DNA from: JBCAXA01 sp038749025
GTDB taxonomy: Bacteria; Pseudomonadota; Gammaproteobacteria; Steroidobacterales; Woeseiaceae
DNA: 64,000 nucleotides
Assembly: GCA_038749025.1 (NCBI GenBank)
Contig: JBCDIL010000011.1
Span: 54,338 to 118,337 of the forward strand
Direction of reading: 5' to 3'
Shown piece after piece: positions 16,792 to 26,056 of this stretch. The position numbers and the translations under genes are program-made. The notes under the pieces were generated by a model that was given only the letters and a program-made list of their open reading frames with translations, searched no databases and was not told the DNA's origin. Every line of letters starts with the position of its first letter. Position 1 is the stretch's first letter.

Positions 16792-17571
16792 ATGCCAGAA
16801 CAATACGCAGACTTTTCGCTCGCGGGGAAAACCGCTCTCATTACCGGCGCTGGCAGCGGCCTCGGCGCGAGCTTTGCTGACGTATTGGCCGGCGCGGGTG
16901 CTCGACTGATTCTGGCGGCGCGCCGTGCCGACAAACTTGAGGCGACTCGTGAGCGCGTGGTCGCGGCTGGCGGTGAGGCCATCTGTGTGCCGATGGACGT
17001 GACAGCGGTGCAGTCGGTCGAGGACGCCTTTAACGAAATCGAGCAACTGGGATGGCGAGCCGATGTGTTGATCAACAACGCCGGTGTCAGTCGCGAGCAG
17101 TTTATTGGCAAATTTACGGAGGCGGATTGGGACGCTATTGTCGATACCAACTTGAAGGGCGTTTTCCTTGTCGCCCAACAATTCGGTAATCGACTCATCG
17201 AGGCCGGGCATCCGGGTGCTGTCGTGAATATCGCATCGGTCTTGGGGCATCGCTCATCGCGTACCTTGTCGGCGTACTGTGCGTCCAAAGCCGGTGTGCT
17301 TAGCCTTACCGAAAGTATGGCGAATGAGTGGGCCCGCTTCGGTATTCGGGTAAACGCGATATCGCCTGGGTTTTACAGAACCGAGATTAACGAGCACTAC
17401 CTCGACTCGCCCCAGGCTCAGCAGCTCATTCACGTCATTCCGCAAAAGCGCATCGGTGAGAACCGTGATTTGGCTGGCCCGTTGTTGCTGTTGGCCAGTG
17501 ATGCTGGGCGCTACATGACCGGTAGCAACATCACGGTCGATGGCGGGTTGCTGCTGGGCGGGCTTGGCTAG
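16792..17571 (+). CDS. SDR-family oxidoreductase
   Basis: The 259-residue classical SDR has TGAGSGLG near residue 18, NNAG near 98, Ser in VVNIASVLG, and the catalytic YCASK near 163. It ends with a typical C-terminal MTGSNITVDGG. The sequence resembles glucose/ribitol-dehydrogenase-like SDRs, often linked to acyl-CoA or alcohol oxidation. It precedes a TetR regulator and a beta-oxidation operon on the same strand, so it may belong to that pathway. The substrate is not evident. Confidence 0.9.
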   Translation: MPEQYADFSLAGKTALITGAGSGLGASFADVLAGAGARLILAARRADKLEATRERVVAAGGEAICVPMDVTAVQSVEDAFNEIEQLGWRADVLINNAGVSREQFIGKFTEADWDAIVDTNLKGVFLVAQQFGNRLIEAGHPGAVVNIASVLGHRSSRTLSAYCASKAGVLSLTESMANEWARFGIRVNAISPGFYRTEINEHYLDSPQAQQLIHVIPQKRIGENRDLAGPLLLLASDAGRYMTGSNITVDGGLLLGGLG

Positions 17572-17627
17572 GGTGACGGTCACGCCACATCGGTCGTTTC
17601 GTCGTGTGCTTATAGCCAAATAGCATT

Positions 17628-17650
17628 TACTTGCTTGTCGGTAACAAGTA
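17628..17650. promoter_or_regulatory. Inverted repeat upstream of tetR, candidate operator
   Basis: TACTTG at 17628-17633 is repeated inverted as CAAGTA at 17645-17650, with an 11-base spacer. Inside it, TTGT and ACAA give a second nested pair. It lies 34 bases before the TetR start codon, the usual place for autoregulation by a TetR repressor. The assignment is by position and symmetry only. Confidence 0.4.
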
Positions 17651-17683
17651 TCGTTTGCGGGTGTTGCATCGCACCATCCGCAT

Positions 17684-18313
17684 ATGACCAAGTCGGGCTC
17701 CGCCCCAACGCTCACCCAAGCCGAACGCTCGGCGCTGTCCGATCGCGCAATGATCGAGGCCGCCTGTCAGCTGCTTTTGGAGAAAGGCGCCGGCGGGACG
17801 ACACTGGCGGCGATTGGCGAGAAAGCGGGCTACAGTCGTGGCCTTGCCACCTATCGTTTCGGCAGTAAAGCCGGCTTGTTCAAAGCGGTCGGTAAAGCGG
17901 TGTCGCGGCGTTGGCTCGCTGTCTTGCAGACGGAAGTGGGCGAGCAGACCGGAGTCGATGCGATGTGTGCCGCCATTGATGCCTACGCCAAGTTCGTGCA
18001 AGCGTCACCGGACGATGCACGTATTCAACAAATTCTATTCTCGGAAGCCGGCGGTCCGGAGAGTGAGTCTCGCAGTCTCGCCATCGATACGTACCGGCGC
18101 CAGATCAGCGATGTCGTCACTTGGCTAAGCGACGGTATCGCTGCAGGCAGTGTTCGCAATGACATCGATGTCGATGCCGAAGCGGTGCAATTTGTCGCCT
18201 CCATTGTCGGAGCCACGCATTTGTGGCTGCTGGTCCCCGATCACGTGCGGTTCGACGCGATGCGTCGCTCCGCCAAACAGCGGTTGCGAAATCACCTCGC
18301 ACGTGCCGCCTAG
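17684..18313 (+). CDS. TetR-family transcriptional regulator
   Basis: The 209-residue protein has a TetR helix-turn-helix near residues 24-66: AMIEAACQLLLEKGAGGTTL, AAIGEKAGYSRGLATYRFGS. The C-terminal ligand-binding domain is not recognisable by name. It is immediately upstream of thiolase, FadJ-like, crotonase and acyl-CoA dehydrogenase genes on the same strand, so it probably controls that operon in response to an acyl-CoA. An inverted repeat just upstream may be its operator. Confidence 0.92.
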   Translation: MTKSGSAPTLTQAERSALSDRAMIEAACQLLLEKGAGGTTLAAIGEKAGYSRGLATYRFGSKAGLFKAVGKAVSRRWLAVLQTEVGEQTGVDAMCAAIDAYAKFVQASPDDARIQQILFSEAGGPESESRSLAIDTYRRQISDVVTWLSDGIAAGSVRNDIDVDAEAVQFVASIVGATHLWLLVPDHVRFDAMRRSAKQRLRNHLARAA

Positions 18314-18343
18314 TTCATCTCTATCGTTCACTAGGAATTAATC

Positions 18344-19552
18344 ATGACCGACGCGTTTATCTACGATCACGTTCGAAGCCCACGCGGCAAGGGCCGTCCC
18401 AACGGTTCGTTGCATGAAGTCACGCCGATCGAGTTGTCCGCGCAGGTTCTGCGGGCATTACGCGACCGCAATAAGCTTGACACCCGCGGTGTCGACGATG
18501 TCGTCTTCGGTTGTGTCTCGCCCGTCGGCGACCAAGGTGCCAATGTCGGTCGCGTGTCTGCGCTGGTAGCCGACTACGACCAAACTGTGCCGGGTAAGCA
18601 GCTCAATCGGTTCTGCGCGTCCGGTCTTGAGGCGATTAACACAGCCGCGGCGCAAGTCATGTCAGGCCAATCCGATATGGTTGTCGGTGGTGGCGTTGAG
18701 TCGATGTCGCGAGTACCGATGGGCTCGGATTCGGGTGCGATGGCAGCCGATCCTAAAGTGGCAAGCGAACTGTATTTCGCACCCCAAGGGATCGGGGCTG
18801 ACTTGATTGCGACACTCGAAGGCTTTACGCGCGAAGACGTCGACGCGTACGCGGTCGAGAGTCAGCGGCGTGCCGCACACGCATGGGACAGTGGTTACTT
18901 TGACAACTCCGTTGTGCCGATCCGGGATCAGCTCGGTATGGTCTTGCTTGACCGCGACGAACACATGCGCCCCGGTACAACGGCTGAAGACCTTGCCGGT
19001 CTTAACCCAGCGTTCGTTATCCCCGGTGAGCAAGCGGGCTTCGATGCCGTGGCACTGCAAAAGTACCCGCAAGTTGAAACCATCAATCACGTTCACACCG
19101 GCGGTAATTCCAGCGGTATCGTCGATGGAGCGGCGGCGGTTCTCGTCGGCAGCAAAGACGCCGGTGATTCGCAAGGCATGAAGCCACGCGCGCGCATTGT
19201 CGGGTTTGCATCGGTCGGTTCCGAGCCGACTATCATGTTGACCGGGCCGACCCCGAGCGCTCAGAAAGTTCTGAAGCGCTGCGGCATGACGGTCGATGAC
19301 ATCGACCTGTTTGAATTGAACGAAGCTTTTGCGTCCGTCGTTATGAAATTTATGAAGGATATGGACATCGATCACGACAAAATAAACGTCAATGGTGGCG
19401 CGATTGCAATGGGTCACCCGCTCGGTGCCACCGGTGCGATGGTGTTCGGCACCGTGCTCGACGAGCTCGAGCGCCGCGACTTAAACACGGCGCTGGTTAA
19501 CTTGTGTATCGGTGCTGGTATGGGTACTGCAACGATCATCGAACGCGTCTGA
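18344..19552 (+). CDS. Acetyl-CoA C-acyltransferase (thiolase)
   Basis: The 402-residue thiolase has the nucleophilic Cys91 in LNRFCASGLEAI, the NEAFA motif, the His in GGAIAMGHPLGATGA and the second Cys in LCIGAGMG. These are all the residues needed for thiolysis of 3-ketoacyl-CoA. AGGAATTA precedes the ATG. It begins 30 bases after the TetR gene and 13 bases before the FadJ-like gene, matching a FadI/FadA role in the last step of beta-oxidation. Acetoacetyl-CoA synthesis is an alternative. Confidence 0.93.
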   Translation: MTDAFIYDHVRSPRGKGRPNGSLHEVTPIELSAQVLRALRDRNKLDTRGVDDVVFGCVSPVGDQGANVGRVSALVADYDQTVPGKQLNRFCASGLEAINTAAAQVMSGQSDMVVGGGVESMSRVPMGSDSGAMAADPKVASELYFAPQGIGADLIATLEGFTREDVDAYAVESQRRAAHAWDSGYFDNSVVPIRDQLGMVLLDRDEHMRPGTTAEDLAGLNPAFVIPGEQAGFDAVALQKYPQVETINHVHTGGNSSGIVDGAAAVLVGSKDAGDSQGMKPRARIVGFASVGSEPTIMLTGPTPSAQKVLKRCGMTVDDIDLFELNEAFASVVMKFMKDMDIDHDKINVNGGAIAMGHPLGATGAMVFGTVLDELERRDLNTALVNLCIGAGMGTATIIERV

Positions 19553-19565
19553 CGAGGAACCAACA

Positions 19566-21734
19566 ATGACTAAGACTATTGATTTCACCGTCACCGACGG
19601 CATCGCGACGCTCACGATCGATATTGCTGATCGTTCAATGAACGTCCTGACCCCTGAGTTTTCTGAGGACCTAGCGACGTGCATCGACCGAGTAGCCAGT
19701 GACGACGCTATTCGTGGCGCGGTGATCGCCTCCGGGAAATCGTCGTTTTTCGCAGGCGCAGACCTGAAAGGTATGGCTGCCTGGTTTGATCCGACACTGC
19801 CGGTAGAGCAAGTGTATAGCCAAGTGTCCGGCTTCCAACGTTTACTGCGTACACTCGAGACTTGCGGTAAGCCGTTTGCGGCCGCCATTAACGGCACCGC
19901 GTTGGGCGGTGGCCTCGAAATTTGTTTGGCCTGCCATTACCGCGTTGCTGCGAACAATCCCAAAGCAAAACTTGGCTTGCCCGAGGTTCAGGTGGGCTTG
20001 CTGCCGGGCGGCGGTGGCACGCAACGCTTACCGCGGCTGATCGGCCTCGAAAAAGCGCTGACGCTAATGGTACAGGGTAAGCATCTGGCGCCCGCCGAAG
20101 CGCAGGGACTCGGTGTTGTTAATGCGTTGGTGGAGCCGGGCGACGAAGTTGCCGCGGCGCGTCGTTGGATAGCTGACGGCGGTTCGGCGCAGCAACCTTG
20201 GGACGTGAAAGGTTTCAAGGTGCCGGGCGGTGCAGGATTGATGCATCCGAAGTCTATCCAGACGCTAATGGTTGGCTCCGCCTTGACCCAGAAAGAAACC
20301 AACAACAACTACCCGGCTCCGCATGCCATTTTGTCATGCGTTTACGAGGGTACGGTTGTACCGATCGATAAGGGTCTCGCGATTGAGTCGAAGTACTTTG
20401 TTTCACTGCTACGCGATCCAGTCGCGCGCAACATGGTTCGTACCTTGTTTGTTAACAAGCAGGCGGCGGATAAGCTTGTGCGTCGCCCGGCCGATGTGCC
20501 GAAGTCGCACGTTACGAAGTTGGGTGTGCTTGGAGCCGGTATGATGGGTGCGGGTATCGCCTACGTGTCCGCGAAAGCGGGAATGGATGTTGTCTTACTC
20601 GATACCGAGATTGACAAGGCTGAGCACGGTAAGGATTACTCGCGCGCGCTTGTTGAAAAAGGCATCAAGCGAGGTAAGACGACGGCCGATAAAGGCGAGG
20701 TCTTACTGGCGAAAATCAAAACAACGACCGATTACGCCGACCTTGACGGGTGTGAATTGGTGATTGAAGCAGTGTTTGAGGATCGCGGAATCAAAGCAGC
20801 CGTTACCGAAAAAACCGAAGCCGTTATTCCCGCCGAGGCGATATTTGCATCGAATACATCGACGTTACCGATTACCGGCTTGGCGCAAGCGTCCAAACGG
20901 CCGACGCAGTTTATCGGCATTCACTTCTTCTCGCCGGTCGACAAGATGCCGCTGGTAGAGGTGATTCTCGGCAAGGAAACCGAAGACCGCGCGACCGCTG
21001 TTGCGCTCGATTACATCGCGCAAATTCGCAAAACGCCGATCGTTGTCCACGATAGCCGGGGTTTTTACACCAGCCGGGTTTTCGGTACTTACACCCGCGA
21101 GGGCATGTACATGTTGGCGGAGGGTGTTGCACCGGCCCTCATCGAAAATGTCGCCAAACACGCCGGTATGCCGGTCGGACCGCTAGCGGTTACTGACGAA
21201 GTGAGCCTGGAGTTGTCGTATCACGTCATGGAGCAAACCCGCAAAGACTTAGGTGACGATTACCCTTGGAGTGCGGCCGACGACGTCGTTAACAAGATGG
21301 TTGTCGATCTCGATCGTCGCGGCAAACGTTTCGGCAAAGGTTTCTACGACTACCCCGAAGGCGAGAAAAAGCATCTGTGGCCAGGGTTGGCGAGTGAATT
21401 TCCAATTGCCGATACGCAGCCTGACGTGGCGCACTTACGTCAGCGGTTGTTGTACGCTCAGGCTCTCGATAGTGTGCGCTGTATGGACGAGGGCGTCGTC
21501 ACTGATCCTGCGGATGCGGATATCGGCTCAATATTCGGTTGGGGATTTCCGCCATACACCGGTGGCACGATTTCGTTCATTGAGACGGAAGGCTTGGCCG
21601 AGTTCGTCAAGAACGCCGATGCATTGCACGAGCAATATGGCGACCGTTTTGCAGTCCCTGAGTCCCTACGAAAGTTGGCGGCTTCGGGCGGGACGTTTTA
21701 CGCCATGCCGCCGGCGCAGCAAACAGCCGCATAG
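19566..21734 (+). CDS. Bifunctional enoyl-CoA hydratase/3-hydroxyacyl-CoA dehydrogenase (FadJ-like)
   Basis: The ATG at 19566, with AGGA upstream, gives 722 residues. The N-terminal crotonase domain keeps both catalytic glutamates (GGGLEI and LGLPEVQVG). A Rossmann dehydrogenase domain begins near residue 318 (LGAGMMGAGIAY), with the catalytic HFFSP segment. C-terminal 3HCDH domains follow. It performs two beta-oxidation steps, hydration and NAD-dependent oxidation. Together with the neighbouring thiolase and acyl-CoA dehydrogenase, most of a fatty acyl-CoA degradation cycle is covered. Confidence 0.94.
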   Translation: MTKTIDFTVTDGIATLTIDIADRSMNVLTPEFSEDLATCIDRVASDDAIRGAVIASGKSSFFAGADLKGMAAWFDPTLPVEQVYSQVSGFQRLLRTLETCGKPFAAAINGTALGGGLEICLACHYRVAANNPKAKLGLPEVQVGLLPGGGGTQRLPRLIGLEKALTLMVQGKHLAPAEAQGLGVVNALVEPGDEVAAARRWIADGGSAQQPWDVKGFKVPGGAGLMHPKSIQTLMVGSALTQKETNNNYPAPHAILSCVYEGTVVPIDKGLAIESKYFVSLLRDPVARNMVRTLFVNKQAADKLVRRPADVPKSHVTKLGVLGAGMMGAGIAYVSAKAGMDVVLLDTEIDKAEHGKDYSRALVEKGIKRGKTTADKGEVLLAKIKTTTDYADLDGCELVIEAVFEDRGIKAAVTEKTEAVIPAEAIFASNTSTLPITGLAQASKRPTQFIGIHFFSPVDKMPLVEVILGKETEDRATAVALDYIAQIRKTPIVVHDSRGFYTSRVFGTYTREGMYMLAEGVAPALIENVAKHAGMPVGPLAVTDEVSLELSYHVMEQTRKDLGDDYPWSAADDVVNKMVVDLDRRGKRFGKGFYDYPEGEKKHLWPGLASEFPIADTQPDVAHLRQRLLYAQALDSVRCMDEGVVTDPADADIGSIFGWGFPPYTGGTISFIETEGLAEFVKNADALHEQYGDRFAVPESLRKLAASGGTFYAMPPAQQTAA

Positions 21735-21743
21735 GAAACACCG

Positions 21744-22529
21744 ATGAGCGAATTTGAAACGATTAGCGTGACTCGCGATGGTGCGGTTGCGACCGTAACG
21801 TTGAATCGTCCCGACGCGATGAACTCGTTTGATACGGCGATGCGCAAAGAGTTGGGCGTTAGCATGCAGCAACTGCGGTATGACGATTCCGTGCGCGTCG
21901 TTGTCTTGACCGCAGCCGGCCGGGCGTTTTCCGCCGGAGCCGACTTGAAGGAGGGTTTCCCAGAGGGCGACTACCGTGTCGGTGAGCAGCTGCAGCAGGA
22001 GTACCGACCAAGTTTCCGAGCGATTACTGACATGCCAAAGCCGGTCATTGCCGCGGTCAACGGATCAGCGGCCGGCATTGGTCTTTCGTATGCACTGGCA
22101 ACCGACATGACGATCATGGCCGACAACGCGTTCTTATTATCGCCGTTCACGACGATTTCCTTGGTCGGTGATGGTGGTTGCAATTGGTTGCTGGCGCGTC
22201 AGCTAGGGTACCGAAAAGCCTTCGAGCTGAGTGTCTTGTCTGAGCGAATCACTGCCGAGCAAGCATTGGCTTACGGACTCGTTAATCGCGTTGTGCCGGC
22301 GGATGAGTTGGCGTCGTCTGTCGCGGAGTTGGCAGCGACGTTAGCAGCGCGAGCGCCGTTATCGTTGGCAGCGACTAAGAAAGTTATGCGATTTGCCATG
22401 ACCGCGTCATTCGACGAGACCTACGATTTCGAGGCGCGTACGCAGACGGAACTCTTATTCACTGAGGACAACGTTGAGGGCGTCAGTGCCTTTCTCGAAA
22501 AGCGAGCACCTCAATTCAAAGGTCGCTAA
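21744..22529 (+). CDS. Crotonase-family protein, PaaG-like isomerase
   Basis: The 261-residue crotonase-fold protein keeps the oxyanion-hole motifs (GRAFSAGADLK and NGSAAGIG), but both hydratase glutamates are missing: Ser replaces the first (GIGLSYALATD) and Phe the second (LSPFTTISLV). An Asp is present in VGDGG, as in PaaG-type delta3-delta2-enoyl-CoA isomerases. So hydration is unlikely and double-bond isomerisation more likely. It lies nine bases after the FadJ-like gene in the same operon. Confidence 0.88.
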   Translation: MSEFETISVTRDGAVATVTLNRPDAMNSFDTAMRKELGVSMQQLRYDDSVRVVVLTAAGRAFSAGADLKEGFPEGDYRVGEQLQQEYRPSFRAITDMPKPVIAAVNGSAAGIGLSYALATDMTIMADNAFLLSPFTTISLVGDGGCNWLLARQLGYRKAFELSVLSERITAEQALAYGLVNRVVPADELASSVAELAATLAARAPLSLAATKKVMRFAMTASFDETYDFEARTQTELLFTEDNVEGVSAFLEKRAPQFKGR

Positions 22530-22562
22530 GCGACTGTTCAACGAACGGCAGGGATAACGACC

Positions 22563-23750
22563 ATGCGACGGTTTATTTTCGAAGAAGAGCACGAGATGTT
22601 TCGTGACTCTGTAAGACAGTTCATGATTAACGAGATCGCACCACACTGTGAACGATGGCGCGAAAACGGCATCGTCGATCGCGAGGCGTTCGAGAAAGCC
22701 GGTGAAATGGGCTACTTGATGATGTGGGCGGAAGAGCAATACGGTGGTCTGGGGATCGCGGATTTTCGCTATGAACAAATCCTGATTGAAGAGCTGGCCT
22801 ATCACGGTGACCCCGGGTTTTTCATGACCTTGCACAACCGTTTGGTGGGTCCGTACCTCGGCGAGCTTGGATCCGACGAGCAAAAAGCACGCTGGATACC
22901 GGACTGCGCGGCTGGCAAGAAGATTCTTGCAATCGCTATGACCGAGCCGGGGGCGGGATCAGACGTCGCGGGCATTCGCACCCGGGCTGAAGATAAAGGC
23001 GACCATTGGCTGTTGAACGGATCGAAGACTTACATCTCCAACGGTATTCTCGCCGACCTCGTTGTCGTAGCTGCCCGTACCGTACCGAATTCGTCACACG
23101 GGATCGGCCTTTTCGTCGTTGAGCGTGGCATGGACGGGTTCGAACGAGGTCGTAACCTCAAGAAAATGGGCCTAAAAGCGCAAGATACTGCCGAGCTGTT
23201 TTTCAATAACGTCAGGGTGCCGAAAGCGAATGTGCTGGGTGATCCGACACGAGGCTTTTATAACTTGATGAACTTTCTGGCTGAAGAGCGCTTGATCGGT
23301 GCCGCCAGTTACGTCGCAGCCGCACAAAAGGCGTTCGATCTGACATTGGAGTTTGTCCGTGAAAGAAAGGCGTTCGGTCAAACGATCGGCGATTTTCAGA
23401 ATACCCGATTCAAGATGGCGGATATGCGGACCTCGATAGACGTAGCGCAAGCGTTTGTTGATCGTTGCGTTGAAGAACACAACGAGGGCCGCCTGACGGC
23501 GGAAATCGCCGCGCAAGCGAAACTGCATTGCAGCGAACTGGAAGGGCGAGTAACCGACGAATGTGTGCAGTTGCACGGCGGTGCCGGCTATATGGACGAG
23601 TATCAGATATCACGCATGTACACCGACGCCCGTATCTCGCGTATCTACGCCGGCACGTCGGAGATCATGCGCGAGATAATCGCGCGCTCGTTAGGATTGG
23701 ATCCGCGCGCCAAGCGTGCCGACGTCATTAAAAAAGCCGACGCGGCGTAA
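22563..23750 (+). CDS. Acyl-CoA dehydrogenase
   Basis: The 395-residue flavoprotein has the FAD/substrate motifs AIAMTEPGAGSDVAGI and ERKAFGQTIGDFQNTR, and the C-terminal GGAGYMDEYQISRMYTDARI. The position of the MCAD catalytic Glu is Ala (YAGTSE), and the Glu in LAEERL fits the alternative catalytic position of isovaleryl- and long-chain-type dehydrogenases. It would catalyse the first, FAD-linked, step of beta-oxidation. It ends the operon and is followed, convergently, by a DUF3604 gene 16 bases away. Confidence 0.92.
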   Translation: MRRFIFEEEHEMFRDSVRQFMINEIAPHCERWRENGIVDREAFEKAGEMGYLMMWAEEQYGGLGIADFRYEQILIEELAYHGDPGFFMTLHNRLVGPYLGELGSDEQKARWIPDCAAGKKILAIAMTEPGAGSDVAGIRTRAEDKGDHWLLNGSKTYISNGILADLVVVAARTVPNSSHGIGLFVVERGMDGFERGRNLKKMGLKAQDTAELFFNNVRVPKANVLGDPTRGFYNLMNFLAEERLIGAASYVAAAQKAFDLTLEFVRERKAFGQTIGDFQNTRFKMADMRTSIDVAQAFVDRCVEEHNEGRLTAEIAAQAKLHCSELEGRVTDECVQLHGGAGYMDEYQISRMYTDARISRIYAGTSEIMREIIARSLGLDPRAKRADVIKKADAA

Positions 23751-23766
23751 GTCACCGACCGTTGAA

Positions 23767-25962
23767 CTAGTTCGCCCATTCCAAGTAAATGGGCGACGAC
23801 CACGCGCGCTCCTCCACCGGCGCTAAGCAGTCGGGGTTGGACAATTCGCCGCGACACGGGGTCGTGGCGATGCATTGGCCATCGGCATCGTATTCGCACC
23901 GCAGGCCAGCGCCATTGATGGCGAGGCTTGGGGAGGCGATAGCACGGACGTAATACGTGGTGTCGCGTTGCCTACGCTGGTAATCGGGATCGGAAAAGCG
24001 GTATTCGCAACCTAACGGGTCGGGCTCGCAAACGTGCGTCAGCCATGGATCGTCGATAAGGTCGGCGATCGGTTCGTCGGGGGAGCTTTGCGGGCGGACC
24101 CGGACGACCTCAATACGGCTGATGAGTTTGCGCTCTTCCGACTCGTTGAAACACTCGGCGGCGCACAATTGCCCGAGCCGGTCGTCACCGATGGAATCGG
24201 CTATCGGTTTGGGGCAGCCCGGTAGCTGTTTGAAGGCGCCTGCGGCAACCACTCTGAAACTTGGCGACACGGTGCGCACTAAGCGCGAGCCCATTGGGTG
24301 AACCGGGTTCTCAGCGGCGCCGGCCTCGAACCAGAGTAGGATTCGATCGCCACTGGTCGCGTATACCGATCTTGTTGCCAGCGCTTGCCAAATCGCTGTG
24401 CGCGATGAGTCGAGTGCGTGGACGCCCGTCAGACCGCCGCTGTACAAAAAACTTTGTGCCCGTTCGTGTTCGGCCAGATGGCGAGCGACGTCTGCGACCG
24501 GTGCGAAGCGCGCCGGTTCCGCACCGAGTTCGCTGCTCGTGGCAGCGAGTAAATCGCCGAAATCTTCGTCCGCCGATACGTTAGAGCCATACACCCGTTC
24601 GAATAAGGCCTCGGACGATGTTCGCACCGCATCGGTATTAAGGAATCGATCGCGTTCTTTGTAGCCATTACCTGGACGGGCGCGGTGCGATGCCGAGGCC
24701 GCGACGAAGCCTAGGTAGTGCCGTACGGGCGAGCCATCGTCGGTAAAGTTGCGTTTGGCCAAGCGATACTGGGCGGAACCTCGGTCTCGGTAATCAAACG
24801 CTGGCATAAAGCAGTTACGGCATTGTCCGGCATCGCGCCAGGCGGCCGCCGCTTCCTCACGGAACAACAAATGACCGCCGATCGGGACGCGCGCATACAC
24901 CGCGCGCGCGGCGGCTGCGCGTTGCTCACAGGTAACGGGATCACCGCCATCAGCCGCGCAGCGAAGGGCGATTAATTCTCCGGCACGCCAACAGGGGGCA
25001 AGATAGTCGCTGGTCGGGGCAGGGCATGTGGCGTGGCGAGCCAGTTCGCTCCAGTCGAGTGGTCGATAAATCTCGGCACTGCCACGGCCGGAGTAGATCT
25101 CAAACAACTCAGTCGCCGCATTGAGCTCGGTGTGCGCAGCGCGCGTCAGGTATTCGCCGACGGTGTTATCGACGGCAATACTAACGACATCGCCCGGTTC
25201 GGTAGCGACAGTGCGCAATGCGTCTTCAAACGTTGCGTTGTCGGCACACCCGTCTAGATTGTCTGCTCTGCAAGTCCTATCTTGCCGGGTCGCTCGACTG
25301 TGTGCAGCGAAATCCAACACTCGTTGCGAGAAGGCTTGCGCCGTGAGCGCGACTCGCTCCTGCCAGGTTGATGCCGTTCGGGCTGTCGCGGCTAGGTTGT
25401 AGCGTGGTGGCTGCGGTGGTTTTGCAGTCGTGCCAAACTGGTTCAAGAGCACCGCATGCGCGGGCACGCCGTTGCCCTCATCGAAGGGCCAGGAAAAACC
25501 CACAAACACGTCGTGAGCCTCGCTTTGGCTGGCAGCGACTTCCGTACACTGGGCGGCGCCCTCTAGCGTTTGTTGCCAACGGTTCGGTGTTAATGATTCT
25601 GCGTGGTCTGTGATCGCCCAAAAATCGACGGCTGAACAGTACCTTGCGAAGTCGCAAGCGTCTCCGAGCGTCGCCGCTCCACGGCCACCAAACACCGGTA
25701 AGCTGATCAGGAACGCGGCGTCCGATACGGTCGTGTATACGCGTGGGTCCCCGAACCGGATCAATGTTTTGCTGTCGAGGCCGTGTGCGTTTTTAATATT
25801 GGCTATCCCGAAGGCCCGCTCGCTCGGATCGTTTCGCGAATGCCCCGGCAGTAAGGAAATAGAGCCCGGGCCGTCAACTCGGCCCAATCGACCGCTACTC
25901 GCCGCCCACAGCCCACTGACCGTGAGTCCGACAATGACCAGCAATGTGAGCACGAGACGCAT
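23767..25962 (-). CDS. DUF3604 exported protein with altered HxH motif
   Basis: The 731-residue protein has an N-terminal signal or anchor (LVLTLLVIVGLTVSGLWAAS) and the long DUF3604 body, including DACDFARYCSAVDFWAITDH, SHRARPGNGYKERD and the C-terminal RIEVVRVRPQ. DUF3604 is related to the PHP metal-dependent phosphoesterase fold and normally opens with GDLHVHT. Here that motif reads GDPRVYT (residues 71-77), so two putative His ligands are Arg and Tyr. The later DH pair remains. Function is unknown, likely periplasmic or cell-surface, and possibly not metal-dependent. Confidence 0.85.
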   Translation of the reverse strand: MRLVLTLLVIVGLTVSGLWAASSGRLGRVDGPGSISLLPGHSRNDPSERAFGIANIKNAHGLDSKTLIRFGDPRVYTTVSDAAFLISLPVFGGRGAATLGDACDFARYCSAVDFWAITDHAESLTPNRWQQTLEGAAQCTEVAASQSEAHDVFVGFSWPFDEGNGVPAHAVLLNQFGTTAKPPQPPRYNLAATARTASTWQERVALTAQAFSQRVLDFAAHSRATRQDRTCRADNLDGCADNATFEDALRTVATEPGDVVSIAVDNTVGEYLTRAAHTELNAATELFEIYSGRGSAEIYRPLDWSELARHATCPAPTSDYLAPCWRAGELIALRCAADGGDPVTCEQRAAAARAVYARVPIGGHLLFREEAAAAWRDAGQCRNCFMPAFDYRDRGSAQYRLAKRNFTDDGSPVRHYLGFVAASASHRARPGNGYKERDRFLNTDAVRTSSEALFERVYGSNVSADEDFGDLLAATSSELGAEPARFAPVADVARHLAEHERAQSFLYSGGLTGVHALDSSRTAIWQALATRSVYATSGDRILLWFEAGAAENPVHPMGSRLVRTVSPSFRVVAAGAFKQLPGCPKPIADSIGDDRLGQLCAAECFNESEERKLISRIEVVRVRPQSSPDEPIADLIDDPWLTHVCEPDPLGCEYRFSDPDYQRRQRDTTYYVRAIASPSLAINGAGLRCEYDADGQCIATTPCRGELSNPDCLAPVEERAWSSPIYLEWAN

Positions 25963-26021
25963 ACCCGCTATTGTGTCAGTTTTGCTGGTGCATCGACGAC
26001 CTTCGAAAGCGGCGAGTTTTT

Positions 26022-26050
26022 TTGCAGCCCATCGACGGCAACGTTACCAT
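26022..26050 (+). promoter_or_regulatory. Candidate sigma-70 promoter of the TPP-regulated operon
   Basis: TTGCAG at 26022-26027 and TACCAT at 26045-26050 are separated by 17 bases, giving a start near 26057. The aptamer begins directly there, so the RNA would start at the riboswitch. Each hexamer matches the consensus at four positions. Assignment rests on spacing and location. Confidence 0.5.
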
Positions 26051-26056
26051 TCACAT

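Noticed and set aside
16705..17250. N-terminal extension of the MipA/OmpV gene
   Set aside because: It lies antisense to the SDR gene and hides the signal peptide starting at 16704.
18662..19417. 251-codon minus-strand frame opposite the thiolase
   Set aside because: The thiolase is complete on the plus strand and this frame has no protein-like features.
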